A DNA stretch of 64,000 nucleotides from Sipunculus nudus (taxonomy: Eukaryota; Annelida; Sipuncula; Golfingiida; Sipunculidae): the NCBI GenBank assembly GCA_026874595.1, contig CM049306.1, positions 16,945,019 to 17,009,018 of the forward strand, read 5' to 3'. Below are positions 23,835 through 36,566 of this stretch, piece after piece (the stretch's first letter is position 1; the number at the start of each line of letters is the position of its first letter). Position numbers and translations under genes: made by a program. The notes under the pieces were generated by a model. It was not told where the DNA came from. It was given only the letters and a program-made list of their open reading frames with translations, and searched no databases.

Positions 23835-23934
23835 GGATCCTCCTAGTGTTTCCTTTGAACACTCACCGAAGCAGTACAGACCAAGACCTACAATGGCATT
23901 GGATTTATCTGATGACTCTGATAATGACAGAGCT
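23835..23934 (+). CDS. HAUS8: HAUS8 exon 4
   Basis: The acceptor is TTTAATTACCACAG and the donor is AGCT|GTAAGT, a consensus site. The 100 bases are phase 2 in, phase 0 out, and encode DPPSVSFEHSPKQYRPRP followed by the acidic DLSDDSDND. Low-complexity acidic and proline-rich content suits a disordered region that could be phosphorylated. Confidence 0.8.
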
Positions 23935-24504
23935 GTAAGTTCAGTAAACCTCTTGCATGCTACCATAAGGCGGAGGGGTGATGCAGTAATCTTTTTCTTG
24001 AGGGTGTGTGGATTGGAGGTTGGATAAAGGAGTTTTTATCTTTTGAACTTTATATTAATTTTATTTTATGTATATATTAAAGTAAAATTTAATATTTTTT
24101 GTGTATATTATTGTAAAATTTTTATAACATTAGTAAAAACTCATTCAGCAACTAACATTTTGTAGCTGTAGCTTTCAGCCATATCTCATGGTCATTATTA
24201 GCATTTTCTCTTGTCTCTGACTCTGAGAAGTAATGAAATGAAAAAATTATGCAGCAGATTGCACCTGCCAGGGGTAGCTAGAGATGCATATAAGTTTTTA
24301 GTGGGTTTTAAATATCAAGGAAAATATTCATGTATGTCAGGGATGTTGGTTAATTGAAAATTTAAAGAGTGTAATTGAAGGAAAATTACAGTGTAATATT
24401 CTCTTTCAATATTGTCACCCAAGACAGTCTACTGTCTTTCATAGAATTATTTCAAACTAGGCAGAATAAGAAAAAAAAGATAATGGTGATTCTCTGATCA
24501 GCAT

Positions 24505-26035
24505 CAGGGTTGGGGTAATTGTAATCAGTGATAGTAATTGATAACAATCGATTACATTTTGAAATGTAATTGTATCCGCCAAAATGAAGTTTTGCGGATA
24601 ATATGTTTTTGACTGGGTTCCGCCACCGCTGCCGCAACCGTGTTCATTTCCGGAGAACTCCTCTGAGACTACTGGACAGATTTTTCCGAAACTTACACCA
24701 ATTATCAGGTCACATGTGAACTGGTGCCTAACCAATTTGCCTTGACCTCTAACCTTTCTTCTCTGCCCAGTGTCCGTTTGTGCGTCTGTTTCCACACATA
24801 AACCCACATATCTCGGGAACCGTTTGACCAATCAGGAAAAATTTTTTGTGCAAATGTAGCCCTTGGATAGCTTTATAACATACACGAAAAATGGTGGCGC
24901 CACCTGCAACTATGTTTGCACAGTGTCCATCTGTTCATCTGCCTTGGGTTAAAATCACTCATATCTCTGCAGTGGTTTGACTCATTCACCTGAAATTCAG
25001 CATGCGTATACATCCTAGATAGCTTTCTTGATTTTATGACAGGTGACGCCACCTACATTCACGTTCATGCTGCAGACATCCAAGCTCATATCTCGGGAAC
25101 TGTTTGACTAATCAGGAAAAAAATTTACACAAATGTAGCCCTTGGATAGCTTTATAACATTCACAAAAATGGTGGCGCCACCTGCAGCCGTTTTTGCACA
25201 GCGTCCATCTGTTTGTCTGCCTTGGGTTAAAATCACTCGTATCTCTGCAGTGGTTTGACCATATTACCTGTAATTCGGCATGTGTATACATCCTGGATAG
25301 CTTTTTTGATTTTATGACAGGTGGCGCCAGCTTCATTCACGTTCAAGCAGACATTAATGCTTATATCTCCGGACTCGTTTGACAAATCAGGAAAAATCTC
25401 ACACAAATGTAGCCCTTGGATAGCTTTTAAAAAATACACAAAAATGGTGGCACAACCTGCAGCCATTTTTGCACAGCGTCCATCTGTTTGTCTGCTGTGG
25501 GATAAAATCACTCATATCTCTGCAGTGGTTTGACTTTTCCACATGAAATTTTGCATGTGTATACATCTTGGATAGTTTCTTGTTTAAATAACAGGTGGCG
25601 CCACCTACAGTCATGTTTATATGGCAGACATCCATTCTAATATGTAACACATGTAACTCTATCTCCCCTTGCCACTCAATCCATGCCTCACTTCACCCGT
25701 CCCACTCTGATTTTGGCGGATACACGTAGTCGCTTGTCGACTACCTGTATTCTGGTTGTAATTGTTATCAGTTACATTGAAAAAGTAATCGTTATTATAG
25801 ATTTTTCTAATTACTTTTCACTATTTCTTTTTAAAATGGATGTGATTATATGTCACTCAAAGGGACATAGTTATGAGCAATATTATGTCTATTCTCTCAC
25901 ACTATCAGTTCAGTTATGTGTAATACAAAAGTTTTCCCGGAAAAACCATCCCAGCACACAGTCTCAATACCTGCTGATTCATCATATCTTCTTTGTTATA
26001 TCATTGTATTGAACTTGTAATTGTAATCATGATTT
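24505..26035 (+). mobile_element. ATTAC-rich hAT-like element split by family B copy 2 (borders approximate)
   Basis: GGGTTGGGGTAATTGTAATC at 24508 starts a stretch of ATTAC and GTAAT repeats that stops at the family B head and resumes after its end as GTAATTGTTATCAGTTAC, continuing to GTAATTGTAATC near 26018. The GGGTTGGGGTAATTG start is a type often seen at hAT ends. The right border is uncertain. Confidence 0.4.
24570..25755 (+). mobile_element. Family B HINE-like element, copy 2
   Basis: TTGTATCCGCCAAAA head with its hairpin partner GCGGATA, short module set with GGTGGCGCCACC at about 24894 and 25597, inverted head copy TTTTGGCGGATAC, hairpin arms GTAGTCG and CGACTAC, and a CTGG end followed by T. 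The end therefore fits the CTRR rule of Helitrons while differing from CTAG in copies 1 and 3. Confidence 0.8.
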
Positions 26036-26144
26036 GCAGGCTCTCTTTAAACATTGTTTAATCTTACTGCTTGTCATTGAATAAAAGATTGAGTCGGGTT
26101 GTTTCTTGATACATAATTTTGCTTACAAACCAGTTTTGTTTTAG

Positions 26145-26311
26145 AATGATCAGGATGGCGTTGCAGCGATGACAGCAGGAGTGATGATGGTGGATGCTTC
26201 CCGACAAACCAAATCGTTAGATGAATCTGAAGTGGACATAACCCTGGGTGTCATTAAATCACCTTACAAAGTGGTCTGTCACTCACCCAGGGCTGTACAT
26301 TCAGACCTCAG
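26145..26311 (+). CDS. HAUS8: HAUS8 exon 5
   Basis: The acceptor is CAGTTTTGTTTTAG and the donor is CTCAG|GTACTG. The exon has 167 bases, phase 0 in, phase 2 out. It encodes a segment beginning NDQDGVAAMTAGVMMVDASR, with the acidic SLDESEVDITLG and then IKSPYKVVCHSPRAVHSDL. Two SP dipeptides are possible proline-directed kinase sites. No domain is recognised. Confidence 0.8.
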
Positions 26312-26694
26312 GTACTGACTGACCCATTCTAAATCTTATGTTAAAAATGAAAGAAAAGAGACTTGCCGTCAGTCAGCTGGTAAATTTAACTTGATTGGGA
26401 CATTAACACCTTTGATTACCTCTATCATTGAAATTTCATTCAGTTGAGAACTGTTGACTTATTAAACTACTGACCTCATTCATAATCCATGAAGCCAGTT
26501 CTCATGCTCCACCTAGGGTAAATACTAAGGTGTGATTGAAAATGTCATGTTTGACACATATTCGTACTTAGTTTAGATTATTTTGAAACTTTATTATTTT
26601 CTCTTATAGTTATATTTTTGTTTTTCTTAACAGTTCTGCTTGGGACTGGCTCTCAGATCAGTTGTGTTCATTATTTTTAACCAGCAACATATAG

Positions 26695-26968
26695 TAATAA
26701 TAATAATAATATATTGTATTTATACAGGGCCAATTCTCCAATGGTCGGACTCACAGCACAATTCACACACACACACATACCCACAACACACACACCTTTG
26801 TTATCACCCAGATACAGAGCCCACAAATGTTATAACCCTATAACGAGCCCACACATACTATAACCCAGATACAGAGCCCACACATGTTATAACCCTTATA
26901 CAGAGCCCACACATGTTATAATCCAGATACTTAGCCCACACATGTTATAATCCAGTTACAGAGCCCCT
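26695..26968 (+). repeat. TAA microsatellite, CA run and about five 30-bp tandem units
   Basis: A TAATAATAA run leads into ATATTGTATTTATACAGGGC, a start shared by many marine invertebrate repeats, then ACACAC and near 26810-26968 units of about 30 bp with CCCACACATGTTATAACCC. No spacer diversity is present. Confidence 0.75.
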
Positions 26969-27039
26969 TACACCTCCTTCAAGGTTCATACCAATGCCTG
27001 TGGGCGATACGGCTTATACACTCCAACCTGTCCATGTGA

Positions 27040-27878
27040 TAGTGTTGGGACAATATGGGTTTTTGATATCATGATAATTATTCAAATTTTATCGCGATAT
27101 ACCTTGATATTGTGATATTTTTAATTATATATAATGGCATTAATAAGCCATCAATAATATTATTTATAATGACCACCTTTAAAGTCTTGACTTTATACAA
27201 GGGGTTAAGTATTAATATCATTTATACCTATTGTTCCAGTACCACAGAAAGACTCATTAAGTGATGTAAGTTGCATGAAGGTCCTGCAGGTGTGCAAGCT
27301 TGAGGCGTGGGAAGTCCTGCCCCCATCGTCGAATCACGCTTGTCAGAACTTTCCATCAGTTTCCAATAGCTACATAAAAGCCGGAGAATCCCGGCAAATT
27401 TTCGGAGAGCGTGTAATACCAATCATGGCTAAATATACCATCCCAGTTTTATATGGCAAAATATGCAACCCGTATGGAATGTTCGATTCAGTTGTGACAC
27501 TTTTATGTTGACATTTTCGTTCCATGCAATAAAAGCATAACTATATGTATTTATTGCTCTTTCATTATAATGTGATTTTCTCCTGGAATTCTCAAGCTTT
27601 TGTCCTCTCTGATTCATCCTGCTACTTCTGGACATCTCTGTAAGTCTGTAAGCACACAGTTCCACCCACATGTGTGTATTCAAATACATGTGGTTTATAA
27701 AAATAAATGTGATTCTTTGAAATAAAATTATTTTGAACCTCAAGGGCTTGCTTGTGAACTAAAATCGTGAACAAAAAATGATATCGTGGTATCGCGATAA
27801 TAGGAAAGTTGATGGTATGGTAACCGTAGCTGTCAGATATCGTGATAATACCGTATACCGGTAACCGTCCCAACCCTA
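27040..27878. mobile_element. Non-autonomous hAT element with 8-bp target duplication
   Basis: Left end TAGTGTTGGGAC and right end (complement TAGGGTTGGGACGG) form the terminal repeats. CCATGTGA flanks it exactly at 27032-27039 and 27879-27886, the 8-bp duplication typical of hAT. Subterminal pieces rich in ATCGCGATA and ATATCGTGATAATA occur at both ends. At 839 bp with no transposase frame it is non-autonomous. Confidence 0.85.
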
Positions 27879-27886
27879 CCATGTGA

Positions 27887-29156
27887 TGACCTGTAAAACG
27901 CGGGCAACTGTTATGGGAACCAGATATCAGACTCTTGAAATTTACAGTTATATTAACTTAAAATGAAACTCTGTGCAATGCAACCACCTGACTATTATGG
28001 ATTATGGGCAGCTTTTTAGACCAAACTGACAAAAGAAGCTGCCTAAAGCGGGCACTCTTTGATGTGCTGCCTTTGTGGCCATTGGACAAGTGGTTGTTTA
28101 GCATGGGTGTTGGTCCTAGAGTGATAACTATGACCACCGTACACTAGACTGACCTTAATTAATCCCTGAATGAGTAAAGATCAACTGAAGTGTATCTTTG
28201 ATCTTTATTCCGCCGAAGAAGTTTGTCATAAATCTTTTCAGGTGCATTCATGTCAATATCCAACTAAAAAATGCCTAAAATAACTTTCAAATTGTCTATG
28301 TTTTTGACTTAACAGAAAGACTGTCACAGCTTCCATGCAGTGGTTAAATTGTGTACATATATTCCAAGCTAATTTCAACAATCATTATCTTTAAACACAC
28401 TATTTTCCTTTTCATATACAGTTATTTCTAGTAGTTATATTCAGATCACACACATGTTCATTTCATACAAAATGAGATCTTTAAAATACTAATTTTAATC
28501 AAGGGTATCATATGTGTATATGTGTGTATGTATGATATGTATGTCTATCATCCATTTGTAATCTAAGTTTGTTCCGTTCCTAAATTTTCGGAAACTGCCT
28601 TATAAGACCATCTGTCTTATACAACCACCTCAGACCAGTCCCTTGGATCTGACAGGTTTCACTGTACATTGATTTAATACCGTGGTCTCATTATAGCCCG
28701 GCCCTCCTTATACTCAGTGATGCAACGTTTCAGAATGAAATTGACAAGCATCACAATTCATTTGACATCACTGTGCACTGATGAATATAACAAGCATCAT
28801 GGGTTGTGATGTCATAATGCTCTGTGATGCTCTGGGAGTGAAACTGACAACAAAGTTGTCTCTAAATGTGTGAAGCTGCTGACGCATATGTGCTTTTGAA
28901 GTGTTTCACTTGAGTACTTTCTGAAAAATAAATGACTGTATACACAGTTTGTTGTTTTTGTAACATGCATCGCCATTTAGTTAAATTATTATGAACCAGA
29001 TTGTTGGGTATTGCCTAGGTATTGGACTGCGGGCAGTTGTATCAAGACTAAGGATCAAAGCTGATATGCCGCCCTCAGGCCAATATGAAGGCAATAGGGA
29101 ACAAGCTGGTTAATAACATGACATTAGTGAAGTATTGGTGTGTTTGTATTACTCAG
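27887..29156. other. Rest of intron 5, nothing supported
   Basis: Unstructured AT-rich sequence with a short TATGTGTGTATG run near 28510. No repeat family or gene is recognised. The intron ends at TTGTATTACTCAG. Confidence 0.35.
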
Positions 29157-29257
29157 GAACACGGGGGATGTAGAGACAGCACGCAGAGTAACAGTTGATA
29201 GAGTACCAACAGTTAATGTCATCAGAGAGACTTCACAACAGTCAACCCTACCCCCAG
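29157..29257 (+). CDS. HAUS8: HAUS8 exon 6
   Basis: The acceptor is TTTGTATTACTCAG and the donor CCCAG|GTAAAA. The exon is 101 bases, phase 2 in, phase 1 out, and codes NTGDVETARRVTVDRVPTVN, IRETSQQSTLPP and a split codon. Its last 22 bases and the donor are the first unit of a 52-bp tandem array. Reading past the donor meets a stop at 29323, so the first donor is the one that keeps the frame. Confidence 0.75.
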
Positions 29258-29490
29258 GTAAAACACCCACTGCAGAGCCATCCACACCAACAATCAACCT
29301 TACTCTCCAGTTAAACACCCACTGAAGGCCCATCTACCCCAACAATCAACCCTAACCTCTGGTAAAACACCCTATGCAGGACCCGCTGCCCCAACAATTA
29401 ACCTTACCTTCAGGTAAAACAAACACTGCAGTGGCAACTACCAAAAACAATCAACCTTACCTTCAGGTAAAACAAACACTGCCCCTAAAA
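29236..29490 (+). repeat. 52-bp tandem array that starts inside exon 6 and copies its splice donor
   Basis: Unit starts are at 29236, 29288, 29340, 29392 and 29445 (periods 52, 52, 52, 53). Each has a CAACAATCAACC start, a CCCCAGGTAAAACACCCACT-like middle and a CCATCCAC-like end. Donor-like GGTAAAAC is kept in units 1, 3, 4 and 5 and lost in unit 2. Because 52 is not a multiple of three, the array cannot be an in-frame coding expansion. Confidence 0.85.
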
Positions 29491-30095
29491 GGGGCCTAGC
29501 CTTATGAGTTGTATTCTACACTTCCCCACTGAGTATCCCACACAGTGCCACAGTTGATGGAAATCATCATATTGTACAAATTATATGATCCTTTTCCATC
29601 TTAAATGTTGTTGACTTACTTTACCAGTGATAGCAAACACCTGTCTAACCCATTGATAGTTCTAAGTACTTTGTCTTGGCTTATTGGACTGGAACATACC
29701 TGTAATTTTTAAACATAAATTATGTTCCTCTTCTACTATCAAAATATTACTCCCTTGAATCTAAAGCTTTTTTTAAAGGGTAACACCATTCCCTGCTGGT
29801 GGCTCTGTCTATTGATTGAGGATGAAGGTCACGGTATGATAAGATTGTTAAGTTTTCATTAAGCCTTCTGTATGTCAGGTTTTTATATGTGTAGGACTAG
29901 GAAAATTATAGAAGTTGTTAGCAGTAGATAAGACATCAGATCAAATCTCTGAGGTTCTTTTCGAGATTTAACCATTTTGATTTCAAAGTACCTGTGGGTA
30001 CAAACCAGGGAGCCTCTGCCTTTTTGTCCAATACCTTATACCTATTATCTCTTGTTTTCATTTGTGAGGCTTATGTTTAATATGTTTATCATTGC
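29491..30095. other. Intron 6 start, no feature beyond the array
   Basis: Unstructured sequence between the 52-bp array and the large nest of transposons. Confidence 0.4.
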
Positions 30096-31295
30096 TTTTT
30101 AGCTCAGCTTACAGAGATTCATCTGAGCTATAGTGATCACTCTTTGTCTGTCATCTGTCTTTCCAGTGGTCCGGTGATCCATTAACGTGGCACAAATTGT
30201 AACCACTGGACTAGAAATTTCTAAATGAACACCCGTATAGGCCCATAAAAGATCTCCTTGGAAACAAATTAGGTCACTGTGACCTATATTCTCCAAGCTA
30301 TGGGGCTCGTAATTACCCCCCAGAATAACTAACTAATTTGATACAAAAGCTCCAGTATCTGAATAACTAATGCATTGATCCAATGATTTTTTTGTATTTG
30401 ACTGTCGTCCTGTTGTCCATTATTATGGCTCAAATTGTAACCACTGGACCTAGCACTTCTAATTGAACACCCAATTAGGCCTATAAAATAACTAATTCAT
30501 TGATCCGAATGATTTTTTACATGCTAATTGGTCATGGAGTGTTTCATCAGTTCCTGCAGACTGGTGGAGCCACCTGTATTTTTAGCTCAGCTGACCGTAA
30601 GTCATCTGAGCTACAGTGATCACTCTTTGGCTGTTGTCCGTCTGTCCATCTGTCTGTCTGTTAACCAGGCACAAATCATAACTGCTGGACCTAGAATCTT
30701 GTAACTTGACATTCTGAGAGGTCCATGAAAAATCTCTTTGGAAACCAGAAATTAGGTCTCTGTTACCCATATCCTTCGAGCTATGGGGCCCCAAAGTACC
30801 CCCCCCCCCCCCCCCCCCAGAATAGTAAAAAATTTCACACAAAAACTTCAATATCTCATTAACTACATCACTGATGGTCATGATTCTTGGCATACATATT
30901 GATCATGAGATGTTTCATCAGTTTCTGCAGACTGGTGGCGCCACCTGTATTTTTCAATTTTTTTTTTATGAATTGTTTTCTCTATTTTTGAGACCTTTTA
31001 AAAATGTGAACATCTGTTAACAAGGCACAAATCGCAAAGACTGGACCTAGAATCTTCATTCTTGACACAGTGAGAGACCTATGAAAAGTCTCCATGGACA
31101 CCTGAAATAAGGTCTCTGTTACCCATATCCTTTGAGCTGTGAGGCTCCCAGTTACCCCCTAGAATAATGGAAAATTTGATATAAAAAAAAACTGCAACTT
31201 CTCAAAAACTACAACACTGATGGTCATGATTTTTGGCATACATATTGATCAAGAGGTGTTCCATCAGTTCCTGCAGACTGGTGGCGCAACCTGTA

Positions 31296-33737
31296 TTTTT
31301 AGCAAACCTGTGAGCTTATGCGATGGTGCGGCGTCATCCGTAGTGGGTCATGCGTCGTCTGAACGTTAACCATAGTTATCTCAAAAACGGCAGGAGCTAG
31401 CATCACCAAATTTTTTGCAAATAATCAGTCATCGAAACAACTATATCGGATTTTGTTTATTTTTTTTAACTGCATTTTCTTAGATTTTATAGGGAAAAAG
31501 CTAAAAAGCTTTAAAAATCTTCTTCTCCGAAACTGTCCAGCCAAATTGTCCAATGTTTCACAGAAATGATACTTGGAACAATCTTTATCAAGTTTGTTCG
31601 AATGGTTCCAGTTGGAGATTTTTGGTTGAGTAGCAGGAGGTTGAACTTTGTTAATTGTGCAAAAAAGCATATTAAAATTTAAATCTCAGAAACGGCTGGA
31701 TTCACCAAATTTTATGCCAATGTTGGTCACATAGGTCATATCTGAAATTGAGGTATTGGTGGCGCCACCTGCATCGGCCTTTTTTGTACAAGGTCATCAG
31801 TGCCTGTATCACACTGAGGGCTACAAAAAACTTCTTCTCTGAAACCATATGGCCAAAGGTTTAATATCCCACAGAAATGATCCTAGGATAGTGCTTTTTT
31901 AAATTTGTTCAAATGGTCTCTTTTCAGTGACTTTTGGCTAAGTTATGGGAAGCTGAATTTAGTCATATGCTATAACACCCCATTTTAGCTCAGTGGCTAA
32001 AAAGATCTTCTGAAAAACCGCTGGGCCAAATTCTTAAATCTCACACATTAATTATCCTCAGATGTTGATAATTCAAGTTTGTTCAAGTGGTTTTGGTTCA
32101 GTGCTTTTTGGCTGAGTTATGGGAAGCTGAACTTAGCCAGTTTGCTGTCTTCCTATATGAGTTATAAACCTGCGGAACGTTTTTCGACTGATGCCACTGA
32201 AGCCAGTTTGTTAAATATTTTACAAGAGTAATCCCTACAATAATTATTATAATAATTGTCATTAATGGTTCCACATGAATGATTTTTTGGCTGAATTACG
32301 GAGATTGAATTGAGTCATTTTACCATATATGTTAGCTGTGTTATGCAGTTACATCTAGCCTGGCACCAGTTTATCAGCATCTATTACATCATGCCACTAG
32401 ACATTTAGATTTCAGGTTATCTTTGGTTAATATTGACAAGAAAGATTTTTTAAAAGCTTTTAAAAAAATTAGATTTATGATTTAAGATATTCATCATACC
32501 AGGCAATGTTACAGTCATGGATATTCAGCTCTCTGTGGCTATATAAAGACAACTGTATGTGGATTATAAATTATTGCTATCCCTACTCAACTTAATTCAA
32601 GAATTTTCCATCAGTGAGATATATCTGTATTTTAATTTTGCATTCAGTATGCATCCGTAATAATTTTACATATATTCCTGATTTCTTTTTTATAAAAAGT
32701 CAGCTGAAAAGCATTTTGTATTGGGAAAAAAAATTTCAAAGTCATTTCAAGTAGGGACCACTTTTATGTTCAGATGGCAGCACTTGGTTTACCATTGGCA
32801 GATTGCCAGTGCCTTGATGTTGGCCATTAGCCAAGATGATGTCAGCTTTATAAATAGTTTTCGCACAGTGCCTGGATTGGAAGAAGTGCAGCCAGGTATA
32901 GATCAAGAGTTCACTCAGTGCAGTAGCTGCATTCTATTTATAGCTTTGGCAGACTGCTCACTGCATCATATTTGGCACCCAAAGTTCAGCCTGAATCTAT
33001 TTATAGCTTTGGCAGACTGCCAACTGTGTCAGATTATGCAACAGGTCAAGAGTTCACTCAGTGCAGCCAGGTACATGTCAAAAGTTCACTAGCCAGGTGC
33101 AGGTCAAGAGTTCACTCAGTGCAGTATCTTAAGGCAGCAATTTGTCACAGGTCACTGGGGGGGGGGGGCAACTGCCTTACCTAAGCCTTGTCAGCCCAGT
33201 GCATCAAACTCTGGGGAAGTTTGATGTATTGGACTGATATTTTGACCTGTCTATGCGTCTTTGATGCGTCTCATTTACAAGACAGGTGGTGCCACGTACA
33301 TTGACTTTTGCACAGTGTATGTGCCTGCTAATTTCTACAGAGGAATTTGATATATCAGCCTGAAATTGGGCATATTTATACATATCGAATAGCTTTGTCA
33401 TATACAAGACTGGTATTGCCACCTTCAATACTTTTTGCACAGTGTATGTCCCTGCTTATATCTCAGGAGGGGTTTGATATATAAGTTGAAAATTGGGCAT
33501 GTGTGTCTATCTCTGATAGCTTCGTTGTATACAAGACTAGTGGTGCCAGCTACAATCGTTTTTGTGTTGTTTGCACCCATGCCAGAATTTCAGCAGTGAT
33601 ATTTGTGTAATTTTTTCTTATTCAAAATGTTTAGTACATGCATTGTTCATATACATGAAAAGTAATGGTCCAGCATTGAAGCATTATACCTGGTGTATTT
33701 CCCAATGCACAGGTTCGCATTAGGCCTGTAGGCCTTG
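31296..33737 (+). mobile_element. Family D HINE-like element, copy 1
   Basis: Starts TTTTTAGCAAACCTGTGAGC inside an A-II module (after CACCTGTA-like sequence). The 3' end has CAGGTTCGC, the inverted copy of the AGCGAACCTG head, then AGGCCTGTAGGCCTTG, in which AGGCC and GGCCT pair, followed by TTT. Modules contain TCTTCTCCGAAACTGTC and GTTCAAATGGT pieces and GGTGGCGCCACC at 31758. A poly-G tract lies near 33160. The insert breaks the A-II sequence at its T tract without an obvious longer duplication. Confidence 0.75.
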
Positions 33738-34083
33738 TTTCAAATTTTTACAATTTTTTTTTCTCTATTTTTGAGACCTTTAAGGATGTAGTTATCTGTC
33801 AACAGGATACAAATCGTAATGACTGGACCTAGAATATTCATTCTTGACACACAGGGAGACCCATGAAAAGTCTCCATGGAAACCTGAAATTAGGTCTCTG
33901 TTACCCATATCCTTTGAGCAATAGCACTCTAAAGTACAGCTCAGAATAATGGAAAATTTGATACAAAAGCTGAAGTATCTGAACAACTAATGCAGAGATC
34001 ACCATAATTGTTTGCATGAATATTGATCATAGAGTGTTTCATCAGTTTCTGCAGACTGGTGGCACCACCTGTATTTGTCCGGG

Positions 34084-36566
34084 TTTTTAGCTCAGCTGAC
34101 TGTAAGTCATCTGAGCTATAGTCGTGGTCCTTTGTCCGTCGGCCGTCCGGCCGTCCGTCCGTTAACAGGGCACGTTTTAAAACCGTTGGACCTACGAATC
34201 CAAAATTCTGCATACCATTAGATGTCCCCAAAATCTCCTAACATACCGAAAATTGGGTCATTAGAACTTCGTTCCTTCGAGATATTAAGGAAAAACCTCC
34301 GTTTTCCATAAAAAAGCAATTGTTACACTTCAAGTCTGCCTAATATCAAAACCACTGATCTGTTTTTGATCATATTTAGTATTCATATTCTTCCATATAT
34401 TTTCTGTGCACATACCAAAAATTAGGTCAGTATTGGGTATTATTTTGAAGTTATAGGCCCAAATTTAATGCAATTTTTTAAAAATCAGGAAATATATTTG
34501 CTCACTTAACATGAGAATTGCTGAAGCTGAAGACTTTTTTTCAGGAATATAACTTTATTTAATCAAGATTCAATTGTTCGCCCAAAATTAGATCTGAATT
34601 TTGCAAATTTTTCAAGTTATTAGCATAAATAAAAAATTAATACCTTAAATTTTGTCCAACTTTGGAAGTGGCACGTTTTTTCCCTGTAAGCACTGTTGAT
34701 TTAATTTTCACAGCATATATACATAAGGATTTAATCTTTTCAAATCAGAAATTTCAAAGAAATTGTTTGAAAAGAGTAGCTTTTATTCAAGTTTTCATAC
34801 ACCATGTCAAGTGTTGTTTATATCTGGCCCACCTAGTAGTACAGCCTTCACTTGCATTATGTAACCCACCCCAGGCAGCTTGCCTTGACCCAGCTTGGCC
34901 ACTACTAGCAGGCTTCTCCTCTGCCCTGCACTCAACCCCCCCCCCCCCCCCCCCCCCAGCTGGTGCATAAACTAGATGAATGTTATAATTTTCTGTATTT
35001 TATTTTATTCTTGGACATGCTACATTTTAGATTTTGGATTGTACCACCAGGGTTACAATGATTAAAGTGCACATTTAATTGTGTCCACAAAGTGATGTAT
35101 TGCTATGAAAGTATGGATGTTCATCAGATAAGTAATGCTTTACTTCAGAAGAGTAAAACTTCACCAGGTGTGAAATTGACTATTAATTCCAGTTATTAAT
35201 TATAGCTTAGATTGTAATTAGCATAATGATATTGTTTGTCCCTCTTTCAACCAGCAGTGTGTATACTTTATTTGAAAAGATGTTTTTATTTTATCAAATT
35301 TACTGAATCTTTTATTTTATTTCGGTGAATAAAATTAAGCTTGTCCTGAAAACTCCAATGTGCAAAACTTTTTAATAGGAATTCAAGGAATAATTTTGTA
35401 GATGCCATGTTGTGGCATTATTTTCTTTTACATTCAGTTTAAACATTTGATTTAAAAATAATAAAATATATGTGTATGCATAATATGACCCAATGTGAGC
35501 TACAATCTGGATATATAATGATTGCAACTTAGAATTCTAATATTTTAACTTATATTTTCACTTTTATATTACAAATTTATAACACTTGTAAATAAAAAAA
35601 ATGAATCAGATAAAAACTATTAATGAAAAAAGTGGATATGCTAAAAAAAATAGGCTTATATATAAACTTAAATGCATTATTCCTTTGAAAGTGAATGAAG
35701 GTATTAGTCCATTCTGTCCACTTGCCTGTCCATCTGTTAATTTTTCATATCCATCACAGTATCTCAAAACTTTTACTGTTTTTCCTTATGACAGTCTTGT
35801 CAGAGTATTAGTTTGCAATCATATATTGAGAACTTTACTATAACCAAGTAGGAGGGCCCTTTCATCTTAGCTTCTCATATGCTTATATAAATATAAAACA
35901 TTACAATAGAATATTTTTCATATTTTGCATTTGCAAAAATTTCAAACTTTTGTCATGACCCATGGGTCCTTTGTTTATATTCTCGATTCTCAACATCACT
36001 GTTTGGCTAAAACTGAATAAATACCAGACATGGTGCAAATACTTTGCAAATGTATATGAATATGAATATGAATATGTACTCCATTATAAAATTTCTTGCA
36101 TAAGAATGGGAATTCAGGTAAAAATGAAAGTATTTGAATACCAGTGCAAATACTTTCAAAATGTATTCATGAATGCATATATTCTATAATATTAATTTAA
36201 TAATTAGTTCAGTTATATTTTATTAAAAAAATCATATGATTCTCTTGTTATTTTTAATAAATATTATATTGGCACAACATTTGTTATTAAATTTTAATAA
36301 ATAGTTAAACTCTTTTATTTTATGTGCTGCTTATAAGTTATATGGCCAGGTCAAAATCTGTGTGACAATAGCACTCCATTTGTTAATAAAATAAATGAAA
36401 TCAATCCTCTTCCCTGTCTCCAAAAATACTATCAAAATCATACATAAGCTAAACACCAACAACTCATAATAAAGCTCATATTTATTACCACACAAAACCA
36501 GCATATGCCTCTTTCCCAAATCATATTTTTTATCATATATAACAGCTGAGCGCCATGGGTCCCTTG
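34084..36566 (+). mobile_element. Family A-I element, copy 2
   Basis: Head TTTTTAGCTCAGCTGACTG after a TGTCCGGG sequence, CCGTCCGGCCGTCCGTCC stretch, GGCACGTTTTAAAACCG block, poly-C at about 34937-34957, and tail CAGCTGAGCGCCATGGG with CCTTG. An additional CATGACCCATGGGTCC piece at 35953 suggests an internal tail duplicate, so two A-I 3' ends are stacked here. Confidence 0.75.

Noticed and set aside
29140-29325. Extension of exon 6 as an open frame into the 52-bp array
   Set aside because: The frame ends at a stop in unit 2, and unit length is not a multiple of three; the first donor restores the frame with exon 7.
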